Origin: Acidobacteria bacterium 28-1
Lineage (GTDB): Bacteria > Acidobacteriota > Blastocatellia > Pyrinomonadales > Pyrinomonadaceae
Length of the DNA stretch: 64,000 bases
Direction of reading: 5' to 3'
NCBI GenBank assembly: GCA_002050365.1
Contig: MWYZ01000087.1
Coordinates: forward strand, 1 to 64,000
Position 1 is the stretch's first letter; the number at the start of each line of letters is the position of its first letter. A program made the translations under genes and the position numbers. This document shows, piece after piece, positions 8,860-18,479 of this stretch. The notes under the pieces are model-generated. The model did no database searches. It was not told the DNA's origin and was given only the letters and a program-made list of their open reading frames with translations.

Positions 8860-9675
8860 ATGAGTAGAAACGAACAGGAAATTAAAGAACCAACTGAAAG
8901 GAAAGCGCTCGGACCGCCGAAATCTACGGCGCGAGAATATTTTGAATCATTCGTCGTAACGCTGATTATGGCGATTTTCGGAATGACGTTTGTTTTGCAA
9001 GCCGTTACCGTTCCAACCGGCTCGATGCAGAACACGATTTTAATCGGTGATTATTTGCTGGTTAATAAATTTATTTTCGCGCCTGGCGGCCAACCGGTTC
9101 CGTTTTTGCCGCAGCGCGAGATTCAGCGCGGCGATATTATCGTTTTCAAATATCCGGGATATCCCGATAACCTTGCAAAGGTTGAAGACGACGGCGGCAT
9201 TCCGTATCAGATAAATTTTGTCAAACGCGTCATCGGACTTCCAAACGATAAAATCGAATTTCGCAACAATCAAGTTTTCATCAACGACCAAGTTCTGCCG
9301 GAGCACCGCGTAATCGGCGATTCGCCTGCCAAAGAAGCCGCATTGAAAACTAAGGAATTAGAACCGCGTCAGCCTGAACAAAAATATGACGTTTATTATT
9401 CGGAACGCTCGTTTAAGGGCGGACTGCGCGAGCAGGATTTTCCATTTGCCTCGCCGGGAAAACCGTATATTGTTCCCGAAAACAGTTATTTTGTGATGGG
9501 CGACAGCCGAGACCAAAGTCTGGACAGTCGTTTTTGGGGCGTAGTTGACAGAAATCTAGTTATTGGGCGGGCGATGTTCGTCTATTGGTCTTGCGATAGA
9601 GGCGCGTCGAAAGGTAGCTTCTTCGGTTGCTTAACAAATCCGCGCCTTGACCGCATCGGGAAAATGATTAAGTAA
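8860..9675 (+). CDS. lepB: Signal peptidase I
   Basis: 271 aa. One membrane segment (about 30-50) is followed by the catalytic Ser55 in VPTGSMQNT and the general-base Lys122 in FVKRVIGLPND. Box E is MGDSRDQSLDSRFWG. It cleaves signal peptides of exported proteins at the outer face of the inner membrane. The large domain between boxes D and E is longer than in Gram-positive SipS, as expected for a Gram-negative-type enzyme. It is probably co-transcribed with rnc. Confidence 0.95.
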   Translation: MSRNEQEIKEPTERKALGPPKSTAREYFESFVVTLIMAIFGMTFVLQAVTVPTGSMQNTILIGDYLLVNKFIFAPGGQPVPFLPQREIQRGDIIVFKYPGYPDNLAKVEDDGGIPYQINFVKRVIGLPNDKIEFRNNQVFINDQVLPEHRVIGDSPAKEAALKTKELEPRQPEQKYDVYYSERSFKGGLREQDFPFASPGKPYIVPENSYFVMGDSRDQSLDSRFWGVVDRNLVIGRAMFVYWSCDRGASKGSFFGCLTNPRLDRIGKMIK

Positions 9676-9680
9676 CAGTC

Positions 9681-9747
9681 AATTACGAATTACGAATTAC
9701 GAATTACGAGGAATCGAATCGTAATTCGTAATTCGTAATTCGTAATT
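9681..9747. repeat. Heptad inverted repeat (aattacg units)
   Basis: Four tandem copies of aattacg (9681-9708) are mirrored by four inverted copies ending at 9747. The perfect stem is 29 bp with a 9-base loop. It fills the gap between lepB and psuG and ends four bases before the psuG ATG, so transcripts reading through would place the start codon at the foot of a strong hairpin. Confidence 0.9.
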
Positions 9748-9751
9748 TAAA

Positions 9752-10648
9752 ATGAACTTTAAATTTAACGCCGAAGTCGCCGACGCAATAAAAACTAAAA
9801 AACCAATCGTCGCGCTCGAATCAACTGTCATTGCTCACGGCTTGCCATACCCTTTCAATCTCAAAACCGCTAAAAACTTAGAAAAGATTGTCCGCGAAAA
9901 CGGAGCGATTCCGGCGACCATTGCTGTTTTCGACGGTGAATTTTGCGTCGGATTAAACGACGAGCAAATCGAACAACTTGCCACCGACAAAACGATTCGC
10001 AAAATATCCAGACGTGATTTGCCGATTGCCGTCGCCAAACGATTAAACTGCGCGACAACTGTTTCGACAACCGCATTTATCGCCCATCGCGCCGGCATAA
10101 AAGTTTTTGCAACCGGCGGCATCGGCGGCGTTCATCGCGGATTTGCGGCGGACGTCTCGGCTGATTTGCCGGAACTTGCGCAAACTCCGATTGTCATCGT
10201 TTGCTCGGGCGCGAAGATTGTTTTGGATTTGCCCGCAACCCGTGAATGGTTGGAAACAAACGGCGTTTGCGTTCTCGGATTCGGCTGCGACGAATTGCCC
10301 GCATTTTATTCCAGAACAAGCAGTTTGACGGTTGACGAACGTATTGAGACGGCGGGAGAAGTTGCGGGAATTGTACAAGCGCGCGATGAATTAAATCTGC
10401 AAAGTGCGATTCTCTTGACCGTGCCTGTTCCCGAAACATTTGAAATCGAAGCAGAAGAATTGGAAAAAATTCTTTGCGAATCTTTAAAACTAGCTGAGCA
10501 GAAAAAAATCAACGGAAAGGAAATCACGCCGTTTCTGCTCGTGCAAATGTCTGAAAGAAGTTCCGGCAAAACGCTCGCGGCGAACATCGCGCTGCTTGAA
10601 AACAATGCTCAGGTAGCCGCGCAAGTCGCTTTAGAGATTTACAAATAA
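9752..10648 (+). CDS. psuG: Pseudouridine-5'-phosphate glycosidase
   Basis: 298 aa, normal for PsuG. Typical motifs are VALESTVIAHGLPYP at residues 19-32, GAIPATIAV, and the ATGGIGGVHRG loop near residue 120. The enzyme reversibly cleaves pseudouridine 5'-phosphate to uracil and ribose 5-phosphate. No PsuK-type kinase gene lies next to it. The start codon sits immediately after a large hairpin repeat and no clear ribosome binding site is visible, so expression may be low or coupled to structure. Confidence 0.93.
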   Translation: MNFKFNAEVADAIKTKKPIVALESTVIAHGLPYPFNLKTAKNLEKIVRENGAIPATIAVFDGEFCVGLNDEQIEQLATDKTIRKISRRDLPIAVAKRLNCATTVSTTAFIAHRAGIKVFATGGIGGVHRGFAADVSADLPELAQTPIVIVCSGAKIVLDLPATREWLETNGVCVLGFGCDELPAFYSRTSSLTVDERIETAGEVAGIVQARDELNLQSAILLTVPVPETFEIEAEELEKILCESLKLAEQKKINGKEITPFLLVQMSERSSGKTLAANIALLENNAQVAAQVALEIYK

Positions 10649-10691
10649 AAAATTTAAGTTTCGAATCAAAAAAGATATTTGTTAAATTTCC

Positions 10692-13052
10692 TCAATACTT
10701 CATCAACTCCGCAACAGCTTTTTCAACATCGTCAATTTGCGGTAAAATAAAATCTTCGACCTGCGGAGCATACGCGACAAACGTATCGGTTGCGCCGACC
10801 CTGCGAACCGGCGCATCGAGATATTCAAACAATTCGTCGGAAATTCGCGCCGCGATTTCTGCGCCGTAACCGAATGAAATTGTGTCTTCGTGGGCGACAA
10901 TGGCGCGATTGGTTTTTTTGACCGATTCGGCAATCGCTTCCCAATCGTATGGCGCGAGCGAGCGCAAATCAATCAATTCCACCGACACATTTTCTTTTTC
11001 CAGACGCTTACACGCTTCAAAACTTCTCTGAACCAACGCGCCGTAAGTGATAATTGTTACGTCCGTGCCTTCTTTAACAGTTTTGGCTTTGCCGAACGGA
11101 ATCATAAATTCGGGCGAAGGATATTGCGATTTATTATAAATTTGGCGGTAAAGATGTTTGTGTTCGAGAAATAAAACCGGGTCGTCACAACGAATTGAAG
11201 TCCGCAAAAGACCGCTTGCGTCGAGCGCGTTTGACGGATAAGCAATCCGCAAACCCGGAATGTGCGAGAACAGCGTCGTCCCGCTTTGCGAGTGATAAAC
11301 TCCGCCGCCTTTCAAGTATCCGCCGACCGGAACGCGCATCACGACCGGCGATTTCCAATCGTTGTCCGAACGCCAGCGCATCAACGCCAACTCATTTCTG
11401 ATTTGGTGATATGCCGGAAAAATATAATCAAAAAATTGAATTTCGACGACCGGTTTTAGACCGCGCGTCGCCATTCCGATAGCTCGTCCGACGATATTTG
11501 CTTCCGCCAAAGGCGAGTTAAAAACACGCGCCGAGCCGAATTTTCTTTGCAGATTCGCCGTAACTTTGAACACGCCGCCTTTGCCTTTGACTTGTTCTAG
11601 GTATTCTTCTTTGGAAACATCCGCCACGTCTTCGCCGAACACGACGATGCGGACATCGCGCTCCATTTCTTCGTGCATACAACGATTGATTAAGTCAACC
11701 ATCGTTCCAGCGTTGCCGGAAAGCTCCGCGCCGTCTTCCGTGTCAAAATCTTTGGAAGTCGGGTCAACATCCGGCGAATAAACATTTCTCAAAGCCGTTT
11801 CCGGTGCCGGTTGCGGGCAGGCGAGTGCTTCGTCCGCCGCTTGATTTATTTCCGCGTCAATCTGTTTTCGCAACGTTTCCAAGTCTTCCGACGATGCGAT
11901 GCCTTCCGTCATCAGAAATTCACCGAAGGTTTTAATCGGGTCAATCGCCGCGTCCTGCTCACGTTCTTCGGTCGGGCGATAAAGTTTTTCGTCATCGGAA
12001 AGCGAATGCGAATAAGGACGCACGACTTTCGCGTGGATAAATGCCGCGCCTTTTCTCGCGCGACAATGTTCAACTGCATTTTTAAACACTTCGTAAGATT
12101 CGAGCGCGTTTGTGCCGTCGCATCTTTGAATATAAAGATTTGGAAAACCTTCGACCAATTTTGAAACATCGCCGCCCGCCGTCTGCACCGAAACCGGCAC
12201 CGAAATCGCGTAACCGTTATCTTCAATCAAAAAGATAACGGGAAGTTTTAAATTACAAGCCGTGTTCAACGCTTCCCAAAATTCGCCTTCGCTCGAAGTT
12301 CCGTCGCCGATTGAAACATAGACGACTTCGTCAGTTTTGAAACCCGTAATTTTGTCCTGCATTTCTTCAACCAAAGAAGCGCGATAGCCGGCTTCGGCTA
12401 ATCCGACTGCTTGAAGAAGCTGCGTTCCCGTCGGCGAAGACTGCGACGGCACGTTTAATTTCACGCTTCCCCAATGCGAAGGCATCTGCCGCCCGTGCGA
12501 ATTCGGGTCAACTTCCGCGCCGACTGCCGATTGCAGCATCTCAAGCGGAGTCATCCCCAATTGCAGCATCAAAGCGCGGTCGCGGTAATACGGATAAAAC
12601 CAATCGTAACCGGCTTTCATCGCCAGTCCAGCCGCCGTCAAAATCGCTTCATGTCCGGCACCGGAAATTTGAAAAAAGATTTTGTTTTGCCCTTTGAGTT
12701 GTATTTCTTTATCGTCAACCCGGCGCGAAGTATACATCGTGCGATAAATTTCGACTAATGTTTTCTCATCCAAACCTTTGTAATCTTTCGCTGTTACTGC
12801 AACAGTTTGTGAAGACTTTTTAACCGCTTTCGGCAGCTTTTTTAATTCGATTGCCTTCGCGGTTTTCTGTCTGGTTCGATGGTCGAGCATTCCGTCGCCG
12901 ATCGTCATTACCTGTTTTTCGACGGTTTTCGCCGCATTATTATTCGCCGACGCGGTTTTCACGCTTTCGGCTTTTTTCAACGGTAATTTTTTATTATTGC
13001 TTTTGTTATTGGTCTTTGCCGTGTTGTTGGCTTTTTTAGTTGCTGTTGCCAT
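10692..13052 (-). CDS. Fused alpha-beta E1 of a 2-oxoacid dehydrogenase
   Basis: 786 aa. Residues 1-75 are a Lys/Asn/Ala-rich disordered extension. The E1-alpha half (about 95-420) carries the thiamine diphosphate motif, [14 protein letters not shown] through EDN. The E1-beta half (about 445-786) starts [16 protein letters not shown] and includes FGEDVAD. The fused order matches enzymes annotated as 2-oxoisovalerate or acetoin-type dehydrogenases. It decarboxylates a 2-oxoacid and passes the acyl group to an E2 lipoyl protein, which is not in this window. The substrate cannot be decided from sequence alone. The gene is transcribed alone, convergent with psuG. Confidence 0.88.
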   Translation of the reverse strand: MATATKKANNTAKTNNKSNNKKLPLKKAESVKTASANNNAAKTVEKQVMTIGDGMLDHRTRQKTAKAIELKKLPKAVKKSSQTVAVTAKDYKGLDEKTLVEIYRTMYTSRRVDDKEIQLKGQNKIFFQISGAGHEAILTAAGLAMKAGYDWFYPYYRDRALMLQLGMTPLEMLQSAVGAEVDPNSHGRQMPSHWGSVKLNVPSQSSPTGTQLLQAVGLAEAGYRASLVEEMQDKITGFKTDEVVYVSIGDGTSSEGEFWEALNTACNLKLPVIFLIEDNGYAISVPVSVQTAGGDVSKLVEGFPNLYIQRCDGTNALESYEVFKNAVEHCRARKGAAFIHAKVVRPYSHSLSDDEKLYRPTEEREQDAAIDPIKTFGEFLMTEGIASSEDLETLRKQIDAEINQAADEALACPQPAPETALRNVYSPDVDPTSKDFDTEDGAELSGNAGTMVDLINRCMHEEMERDVRIVVFGEDVADVSKEEYLEQVKGKGGVFKVTANLQRKFGSARVFNSPLAEANIVGRAIGMATRGLKPVVEIQFFDYIFPAYHQIRNELALMRWRSDNDWKSPVVMRVPVGGYLKGGGVYHSQSGTTLFSHIPGLRIAYPSNALDASGLLRTSIRCDDPVLFLEHKHLYRQIYNKSQYPSPEFMIPFGKAKTVKEGTDVTIITYGALVQRSFEACKRLEKENVSVELIDLRSLAPYDWEAIAESVKKTNRAIVAHEDTISFGYGAEIAARISDELFEYLDAPVRRVGATDTFVAYAPQVEDFILPQIDDVEKAVAELMKY

Positions 13053-13148
13053 TTTCGATAATTCCTGTTTATAACGATTTTTGATAAATAGACAAAGTTA
13101 TAAAATAGCAAAGATAAGGTTTGCGGGCAATTTGCGGGCGGTTCAAGT

Positions 13149-13466
13149 TTAATCGGAGTAGTCTAAATCAAGCGTCATTTGATAATCGTTCGCCATCGAA
13201 GGATGACCGTGCGCGTTAGAAACCTCGATTCCTTTTTCATAAGTCGCTTTCGCCCGTTCGCGCTCGCCGTTGTGCTCATATGCTTTCGCTAGCATTCCGT
13301 ACGCGTTGCCTTCGTCGTCCGCTTGAGCGATGTAACTTTCGAGCAGAGCAATAACTTCACTCGTTTGCCCTAGCTTTTCATATTCTTTCGCTAACCCGAA
13401 CATCACCATTGTATTGGTTGGTTCAGCTTCGAGCATTTGTTTGAAAACTTCGATTCTGTCAGTCAT
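13149..13466 (-). CDS. Small TPR protein
   Basis: 105 aa with two or three tetratricopeptide-like repeats: NTMVMFGLAKEYEKLGQ, GNAYGMLAKAYEHNGERER. It ends in an acidic tail (LDLDYSD). It has no signal peptide, so it is probably cytosolic. It starts four bases after the upstream epimerase gene ends, so the two are very likely co-transcribed. The binding partner is not known. Confidence 0.75.
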   Translation of the reverse strand: MTDRIEVFKQMLEAEPTNTMVMFGLAKEYEKLGQTSEVIALLESYIAQADDEGNAYGMLAKAYEHNGERERAKATYEKGIEVSNAHGHPSMANDYQMTLDLDYSD

Positions 13467-13470
13467 AAAA

Positions 13471-14499
13471 TTAGTTCTGAGATAGTAAAATTTTTAGTAA
13501 CTCTTTTTCTCGCTTCGGTTCGATGCCGACGCGCAATTTTTTATCCGGCGGACGATTTGCAACGTCATCCAAAACATTTTTTATCGTTTCGGCAAGCGAT
13601 CGAAATTTGAGACCGTCAGCGATTGCTTTGTTGTTTCTCACTTCAAAAATTCCGTTATATTCTTTCGGCAGCCAAAGCGGCATTTCCGTCCACGCTTCAA
13701 CCTTTTGTTCCTCAAGAAATTCTTCGTCCGCCCAGACAAATTCAGCATCGCTTCGGCTCACGCGACGAATTTCTTCCAACATCTTTCCCATTGTCAAACC
13801 GTCTTCCGCGCCGGTTGCATTGTAAGTTCCGACACGACGATTTTCCGCCATTTCAATAAGCCATTCCGATAAATCTCGCGCGTCAATGACGCGCACACGC
13901 CGCGGCGGTTTGCCCGGTGCCAAAACTCGTCCGCCCTCGCTAACGCGCTTAACCCAATAAGTAAAGCGTTCGACCGAATCATATTCGCCGACAATCAAAC
14001 CCGCCCGCACATTCAAAACGCGCGTCGGCATTGCATTTTCGGCAGCGCGTTCACACAAAAACTTTAATCCGCCATAAGCCTCGCCGTAATTGACGGCGGT
14101 GGCGCGTTCGCCGGTATCGAGTTTCTCAGCTTCTTCAACTTGTTCGGGAGTGATTTCGGCTACCGGAGAATTTTCGTCCGCGCCGTTCGGGTCGAAGTTT
14201 CCATACACCGAACAGCTTGATACGAATGTGTAATGTTCAACCGCGTCGCGCAAAAATTCGGCGGACTTCTCCACAATATTCGGCACATAACCACAAGTAT
14301 CAATCGCCGCGTCCCAACTTTTTCCCTTCAAGGCGGAAAGGTCGCTCGCCCGGTTTCCGCGCAGTTTTTCAATTTGCGGGTATAAATCGGCGTTGTGCCA
14401 ACCGCGATTGAATACCGTAACTTCGTGTCCTTTTTCTAATGCTACTTCAACCAAATGTCGTCCAAGAAAAATTGTTCCGCCGATAATTAGTATTTTCAT
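13471..14499 (-). CDS. NAD-dependent epimerase/dehydratase (extended SDR)
   Basis: 342 aa. It opens with the nucleotide-binding motif GGTIFLGRHLVE at residues 7-18. A SSCSVYGN region follows near residue 94, and YGEAYGGLK holds the YxxxK-like element (about 138-146). The family includes sugar-nucleotide epimerases and reductases; its members closest to this pattern are annotated only as epimerases. The substrate is not evident. It forms a tight pair with the downstream TPR gene. Confidence 0.8.
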   Translation of the reverse strand: MKILIIGGTIFLGRHLVEVALEKGHEVTVFNRGWHNADLYPQIEKLRGNRASDLSALKGKSWDAAIDTCGYVPNIVEKSAEFLRDAVEHYTFVSSCSVYGNFDPNGADENSPVAEITPEQVEEAEKLDTGERATAVNYGEAYGGLKFLCERAAENAMPTRVLNVRAGLIVGEYDSVERFTYWVKRVSEGGRVLAPGKPPRRVRVIDARDLSEWLIEMAENRRVGTYNATGAEDGLTMGKMLEEIRRVSRSDAEFVWADEEFLEEQKVEAWTEMPLWLPKEYNGIFEVRNNKAIADGLKFRSLAETIKNVLDDVANRPPDKKLRVGIEPKREKELLKILLSQN

Positions 14500-14574
14500 T
14501 TTTATGATTTTTGCCGAACTTCAACTTTCGTTTGAAAATACAGATTCCGTCCGGCGTAAATTCAAATTAACATT

Positions 14575-15033
14575 TTAAGCCTCTTTAATAAAAGCGTTGT
14601 CTTTCAGTATCGGCACGCAATCGCTGCTGTTAAGTTCCGCCGCTAAATAAATGTCGGTTTCTTCGCCCCGCGCAATTTTTTCTCTTCCCGAAATGCAATT
14701 TTTCATATTTTCGATTAAATCGGCGGAAAGATTTTCAAAAACAGTTTTAGCCACCAACGCCTCAGGCGAAAGTCTGCCTTGTAAGTAAGAAATGATTGCG
14801 CCCGCGCCGATTAAATCTTCGACGCACGGGCGCAGCGTGTCGTTTTCCCATCTTTCACCGGCGAGAATAACGACAACGCGCTTTCCTTTCTTTAGCGCAG
14901 ATTCGGCGACGGCGCGGCAGTTTCGCAAACAACCGACGATGACGGGCGTATCTCCTGCCAACAAGCTAACTGTCGAACCGTTTGGCGAAGGCAAAACGAG
15001 GCGCGTGTTTTCAGGTAAATTTTGGAGTAGATG
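14575..15033 (-). pseudogene. 5'-truncated comB-like phosphatase gene
   Basis: The readable protein matches the middle and C-terminal parts of 2-phosphosulfolactate phosphatase (ComB): LVLPSPNGSTVSLLAG, VGCLRNCRAVAE and ILAGERWENDTLRPCVEDL. Full-length ComB has about 240 residues, and roughly the first 80 are missing. The native sequence stops exactly at the left end of the IS4-type element at 15034, and the frame upstream of that is IS sequence. The gene therefore lost its 5' half when the IS arrived or through a later deletion. Function is very probably lost. Confidence 0.75.
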
Positions 15034-16155
15034 TTCTAAGCACACGACAGTAAAAAGGAGTTTGTTAAAATCTGTTGTGTGAAAAACCGAAATAAACAAA
15101 CTCCCGACGCTTTAGAACAAGCGTTGCAGTCGAGTATAAAAGGAACAAGACACGCTATCAAGTTGATTGCCCAATTTGTGTCGGCGTTGTTGAAGGTCAG
15201 AACTGCCAATTTAGTCAAGATTGCCAACGCCGTCGAAACAGCGGTCGAAGCCGATTCAGTTTATCGTCAAATTCAAAGATTTTTGAAAAATGAGAACAAG
15301 GTTTCGATTCATTATCTGAAGCTATTGAAACTAGAAGGCAAACTGAAAATTCTGATTGACCGGACAGAGTGGAAATTCGGAGAAACGTGGGTCAATATCT
15401 TGACGCGTGAGTGTTGCCTACAAACAAGTGACGATTCCGGTGCTGTGCGAAGTAATGAGTCAGAAAGGCAATGCCAAGGCTAGTCAACACATTGCCATTA
15501 TCAAGAAGTTCGTTGCCGAATTTGGAGCGCATCGAATTGAAAGAATTTATGCTGACCGCGAATTTGGCGGTTATGAATTATTCAAGTATCTCATCAGTGA
15601 AGCAATAGATTTTCACATCAGATTGAAAAGTAGTCATTTAACCGGAGGCAAGAGTTTCGGGCGGATTTGGCGAAATGCGGCAGAGCAAGTGAAATGGCGC
15701 GGGAGGGTACGAACGGAAGTTTTTCGATTGATGATTTATGTCAGTTGCGTCAAATATCAAAAGGACGGGAAAACGGAATATCTGATTGTGGCAAGCAAAG
15801 AGCGAAACAAAGATGCCATTGAAGAGTACAAAGTGCGGTGGCAGATTGAAACAATGTTTGGGTGCTTGAAAAGTCGTGGGTTTAATTTTCAGGAGACGCA
15901 TCTAACGATGCCGGAGAAAATCAGCAAACTGATGATGTTCTTAGGATTGGGATTATCTTTGGCAATGCTGATGGGAGAGATTCAAGTGGAAGTTTTGCAG
16001 AATATAAAGATGAAACTAAAAAAGAACAAAAGATATGCCAAGAGTCTATTCCGCATTGGATTGGATGCCTTACAAAATGCGTTGTTCAATCGGCATCAAT
16101 TAAAGAAAGAGAAACAGTTACAGCAATTTATTGAATTAGTGTCGTGTGCTTAGAA
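15034..16155 (+). mobile_element. IS4-family-like insertion sequence
   Basis: A 1,122-bp element is bounded by inverted repeats. The left end ttctaagcacacgac (15034-15048) and right end gtcgtgtgcttagaa (16141-16155) match over 15 bases, with weaker matching inward. It carries one transposase gene. The flanks differ (truncated comB on the left, truncated integrase on the right) and no direct target repeat is seen. This suggests an adjacent deletion or recombination between two copies. Confidence 0.85.
15079..16153 (+). pseudogene. IS4-type transposase, frameshifted
   Basis: Two overlapping frames, 15079 to about 15405 and 15407-16153, together encode one DDE transposase. The first ends EWKFGETWVNILT; the second resumes SVAYKQVTIPVL. 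One extra base near 15404-15408 would explain the break. The second part has DREFGGYELF and the IS4 YREK signature (YKVRWQIETMFGCLKSRGF). As written the protein would be split and inactive. Programmed frameshifting is unlikely because no slippery heptamer is seen. Confidence 0.8.
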
Positions 16156-16597
16156 ATTTAATATTGATTGGTCAAGCAATGTCATTCGGTTAATTCAAGG
16201 AAAAACAAAACGAGTGGTCGAAATTCCGATGAATAATACGGTCAAGGCTCTTTTACAAGCCCGGCGGCATAACGGAAGTGATTTGCTGTTTCCGAGTCCT
16301 AAAAACGGATCGCAAGGCACTTCTGTTAAAAAGGCAATGCTTGGAGCGTGTGCCAGAGCGAAGATTGAACCGGTTACAATCCGAGATTTGAGAAGAACAT
16401 TTGGAACAAGACTTTGTGAATTGAATGTAAACACAACCGTCACGGCAAGACTGTTGGGTCACGGTGATTTACGAAGTGTTCATCGTTATGAGCGAGGAAA
16501 AGTAATAATGCGTGAAGCGGTTGAACTTTTGGAAAAACCTGCCAAAATCCTACCACTTGCACGCAAGAGTGAAACTAAAAAAGCTGTAAATTATTGA
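16156..16597 (+). pseudogene. Tyrosine integrase, N-terminally truncated
   Basis: The frame is open from the IS border and reads NIDWSSNVIRLIQGKTKRVV. This is the usual start of the catalytic domain after the first active-site Arg region. Downstream are IRDLRRTFGTRL (box II, where the usual His is Arg), LLGHGDLRSVHRY with the catalytic His, and a final Tyr. The N-terminal DNA-binding part is absent, cut by the IS4-type element. The remnant ends 8 bases from the 3' end of tRNA-Ala, the classic place for an integrase beside its attachment site. Confidence 0.8.
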
Positions 16598-16604
16598 AAA
16601 CAAA

Positions 16605-16681
16605 TGGTGGAGTAGAGGAGGGTCGAACTCCTGACCTCTGCATTGCGAACGCAGCGCTCTGCCAAACTGAGCTACTACCCC
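16605..16681 (-). tRNA. tRNA-Ala (anticodon CGC)
   Basis: On the minus strand a 77-base cloverleaf can be drawn. The acceptor stem is GGGGTAG/CTACTCC. The D-arm begins AGCTCAG. The anticodon stem CTGCG/TGCAG encloses the loop TTCGCAA, giving anticodon CGC, which reads the alanine codon GCG. The T-loop is TTCGACC and the 3' CCA is encoded. Its 3' end faces the integrase remnant, so it was probably the attachment site of a lost integrative element. Confidence 0.95.
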
Positions 16682-16757
16682 ACAAGTGAATTTCAATAAT
16701 AAAAATCTATCGAACCAGTGTCAAATTAAATTTCAATTTTCAAAGTCAGTTTAAACT

Positions 16758-17012
16758 TTATTGAATCGTCGCCGGCAAAAGCGAGCCTTTCGGGTCGTAG
16801 GCGAACGCGTAACCGTCTTCTATTTTCCCGATTAATCCGTGAAAACTTATTTCATCATTCAACAAAACGACCACGACATCGCCTGGACTGTATCGAGTTT
16901 GGTCAACCTCAAATTTGATTGCTGTCGCATTTCCGTTTTCGTGGCTAACGGTTTCATATTCAAAAGTATCCGCGTTAAAACTGATAGTCTGGCAAAAAGC
17001 TACTTCTGGCAT
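16758..17012 (-). CDS. Small hypothetical protein
   Basis: 84 aa, starting MPEVAFCQTISFNADTFEYE. An AGGAGA site lies 8 bases upstream. The sequence alternates polar and hydrophobic residues like a small beta-barrel, with the segment SPGDVVVVLLNDEISFHGLIG in the middle. No family is recognised. It lies beside the integrase/tRNA scar and may be leftover cargo. Confidence 0.55.
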   Translation of the reverse strand: MPEVAFCQTISFNADTFEYETVSHENGNATAIKFEVDQTRYSPGDVVVVLLNDEISFHGLIGKIEDGYAFAYDPKGSLLPATIQ

Positions 17013-17224
17013 TATATATTCTCCTGAAAAAATTTAACCATAAAGCTGACAATTATACAAAAAGGAAATTCAATGGCATTTTCACTTTTGCAAATAGCCT
17101 CTCTGCAGCCTTGCGTCTTTCGTCTTTGCATTGAAAAATAAAGTTTATGAAAGACAATGATTACGAAACCATCAAAATCGAATAAAAGGTTTTTCAGGCG
17201 AATTTAATAAGGGAGTATTATTTA

Positions 17225-17282
17225 CAGATAAACTCGGACAAACTCGGATTTTATTTGAGTTTACCTGTGTTCATCTGTGAAT
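17225..17282. repeat. Decamer-type imperfect inverted repeat upstream of mobA
   Basis: Tandem ten-base units (aactcggaca, aactcggatt) are followed by gagtttacctgtgttcatctgtg. Part of the second half is complementary to acagataaactc in the first half (11 of 12). It belongs to the acagatgaac-type variant of the intergenic repeat family and ends about 8 bases before mobA. Confidence 0.55.
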
Positions 17283-17290
17283 AGAAATTT

Positions 17291-17911
17291 ATGGAAAATA
17301 AGTTTGAAGGTTTTGTTCTTGCAGGCGGCAAATCTCAAAGAATGAAAACGGATAAGGCTTTTCTACAAATCGGCGACGAAACTTTTCTAACCCGCGCCGT
17401 CAAAATACTTTCATCCACTTGTAAAAACCGCGTCAAAATCGTTCTCAATAAGGCGCAGACGAATTTTATCGAAAGACTTCCCAACCAAATTCCGCATATT
17501 TTTGACGTTTATGAAAATCGCGGCGCACTCGGCGGAATTCACGCGGCTTTGAACGATTGCCAACGCGGATGGGCGATTGTTTTGGCAGTTGATTTGCCGC
17601 GTGTAACGGGCGAAGCAATTGAGCGTTTGGCACGAATTGCGGTCGAATCAAAAAAATTTGCCGCGATTGTGCCGATTCAAACGGATGGGCGACCGCAACC
17701 GCTCTGTGCCGTTTATCGCGCGGAAGATTGCTGGACGAGGCTGAAAAATCTATTGAATGAATCGGCTTCTGCGTCAGTCAAAGATTTTCTCGAACTTGTG
17801 CCGACTCGTTTCGTCGAACAGGATGAATTAACGACAAATGCGGGTGAAGATTTATTTTTCAACGTCAATCGTCCGTCGGATTTACAAATCCTCGTTTCGC
17901 AGAATCAATAA
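17291..17911 (+). CDS. mobA: Molybdenum cofactor guanylyltransferase
   Basis: 206 aa, normal for MobA. The N-terminal nucleotide-binding motif is FVLAGGKSQRMKTDKAFL (residues 8-25), and AVDLPRVTGEAIERL supplies the metal-binding Asp near residue 100. It transfers GMP from GTP to molybdopterin to make the guanine dinucleotide cofactor. No other molybdenum genes are nearby, so it is a stand-alone gene here. The ATG follows a repeat element without an obvious strong ribosome binding site. Confidence 0.92.
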   Translation: MENKFEGFVLAGGKSQRMKTDKAFLQIGDETFLTRAVKILSSTCKNRVKIVLNKAQTNFIERLPNQIPHIFDVYENRGALGGIHAALNDCQRGWAIVLAVDLPRVTGEAIERLARIAVESKKFAAIVPIQTDGRPQPLCAVYRAEDCWTRLKNLLNESASASVKDFLELVPTRFVEQDELTTNAGEDLFFNVNRPSDLQILVSQNQ

Positions 17912-18001
17912 GAACGATTTTATTAATTTTTCGCTCGGTGTGCGCCGGAAAAGTCCCGTTGCGCCTATATTAAATTCTCAAGTGGCTGCTGTTACGAACT
18001 T

Positions 18002-18451
18002 TTATTGTAAAACATTTTTACTGAATATTTTTTCTCGAATTAAATAAAAGACCGTGAAGCCAAAAATAATTATTGCCAAAATAAGCTGAACTTCCCAAGT
18101 TAAGAAAATGTTCGTTTCTGATTTTTGAATACCTGTCCACAGTTCAATCAAACCAAAGTAACTAATTGCTCTTATTAAATAAAACAAACCGTAAGCTACG
18201 ACGTAACCGCTTAATGCACCTGCAATTAAATAACTCCATCGTTTGCTTATCAGCAAAAATACGGAAGCGGCGAGAAGAATTAGAACGTCAATAATTGATT
18301 TTTCATACCAATAAATGACTGCGGGAAAAGAAATTGTTGTGCTTGCTCTGATTGTTAAATGAGATTGTATGTATAGAAAATTAAGCAAAGCTAGACCAAA
18401 AAAAATCATCTTCGGCAGATAAATAAATATTGATTTTATTCTTTGCTTCAT
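18002..18451 (-). CDS. Hypothetical four-helix membrane protein
   Basis: 149 aa with about four hydrophobic segments: roughly 8-28, 38-62 (with IYWYEK at the boundary), 68-95 and 118-140. Basic residues at both ends suggest cytosolic termini. No domain is recognised. It sits 28 bases upstream of gnd on the same strand but has a different AT-rich composition. Confidence 0.6.
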   Translation of the reverse strand: MKQRIKSIFIYLPKMIFFGLALLNFLYIQSHLTIRASTTISFPAVIYWYEKSIIDVLILLAASVFLLISKRWSYLIAGALSGYVVAYGLFYLIRAISYFGLIELWTGIQKSETNIFLTWEVQLILAIIIFGFTVFYLIREKIFSKNVLQ

Positions 18452-18479
18452 AATCTTTTACATTAGACACCAAAATCTT

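Noticed and set aside
9681-9747. Possible CRISPR repeats
   Set aside because: The tandem units are only seven bases, directly adjacent without spacers, and mirrored in a hairpin. This is not a CRISPR array, and no cas genes are present.
15079-16153. Programmed frameshift in the IS4-type transposase
   Set aside because: IS4-family transposases are normally single-frame and no slippery heptamer is visible at the junction; a mutation or read error is more likely.
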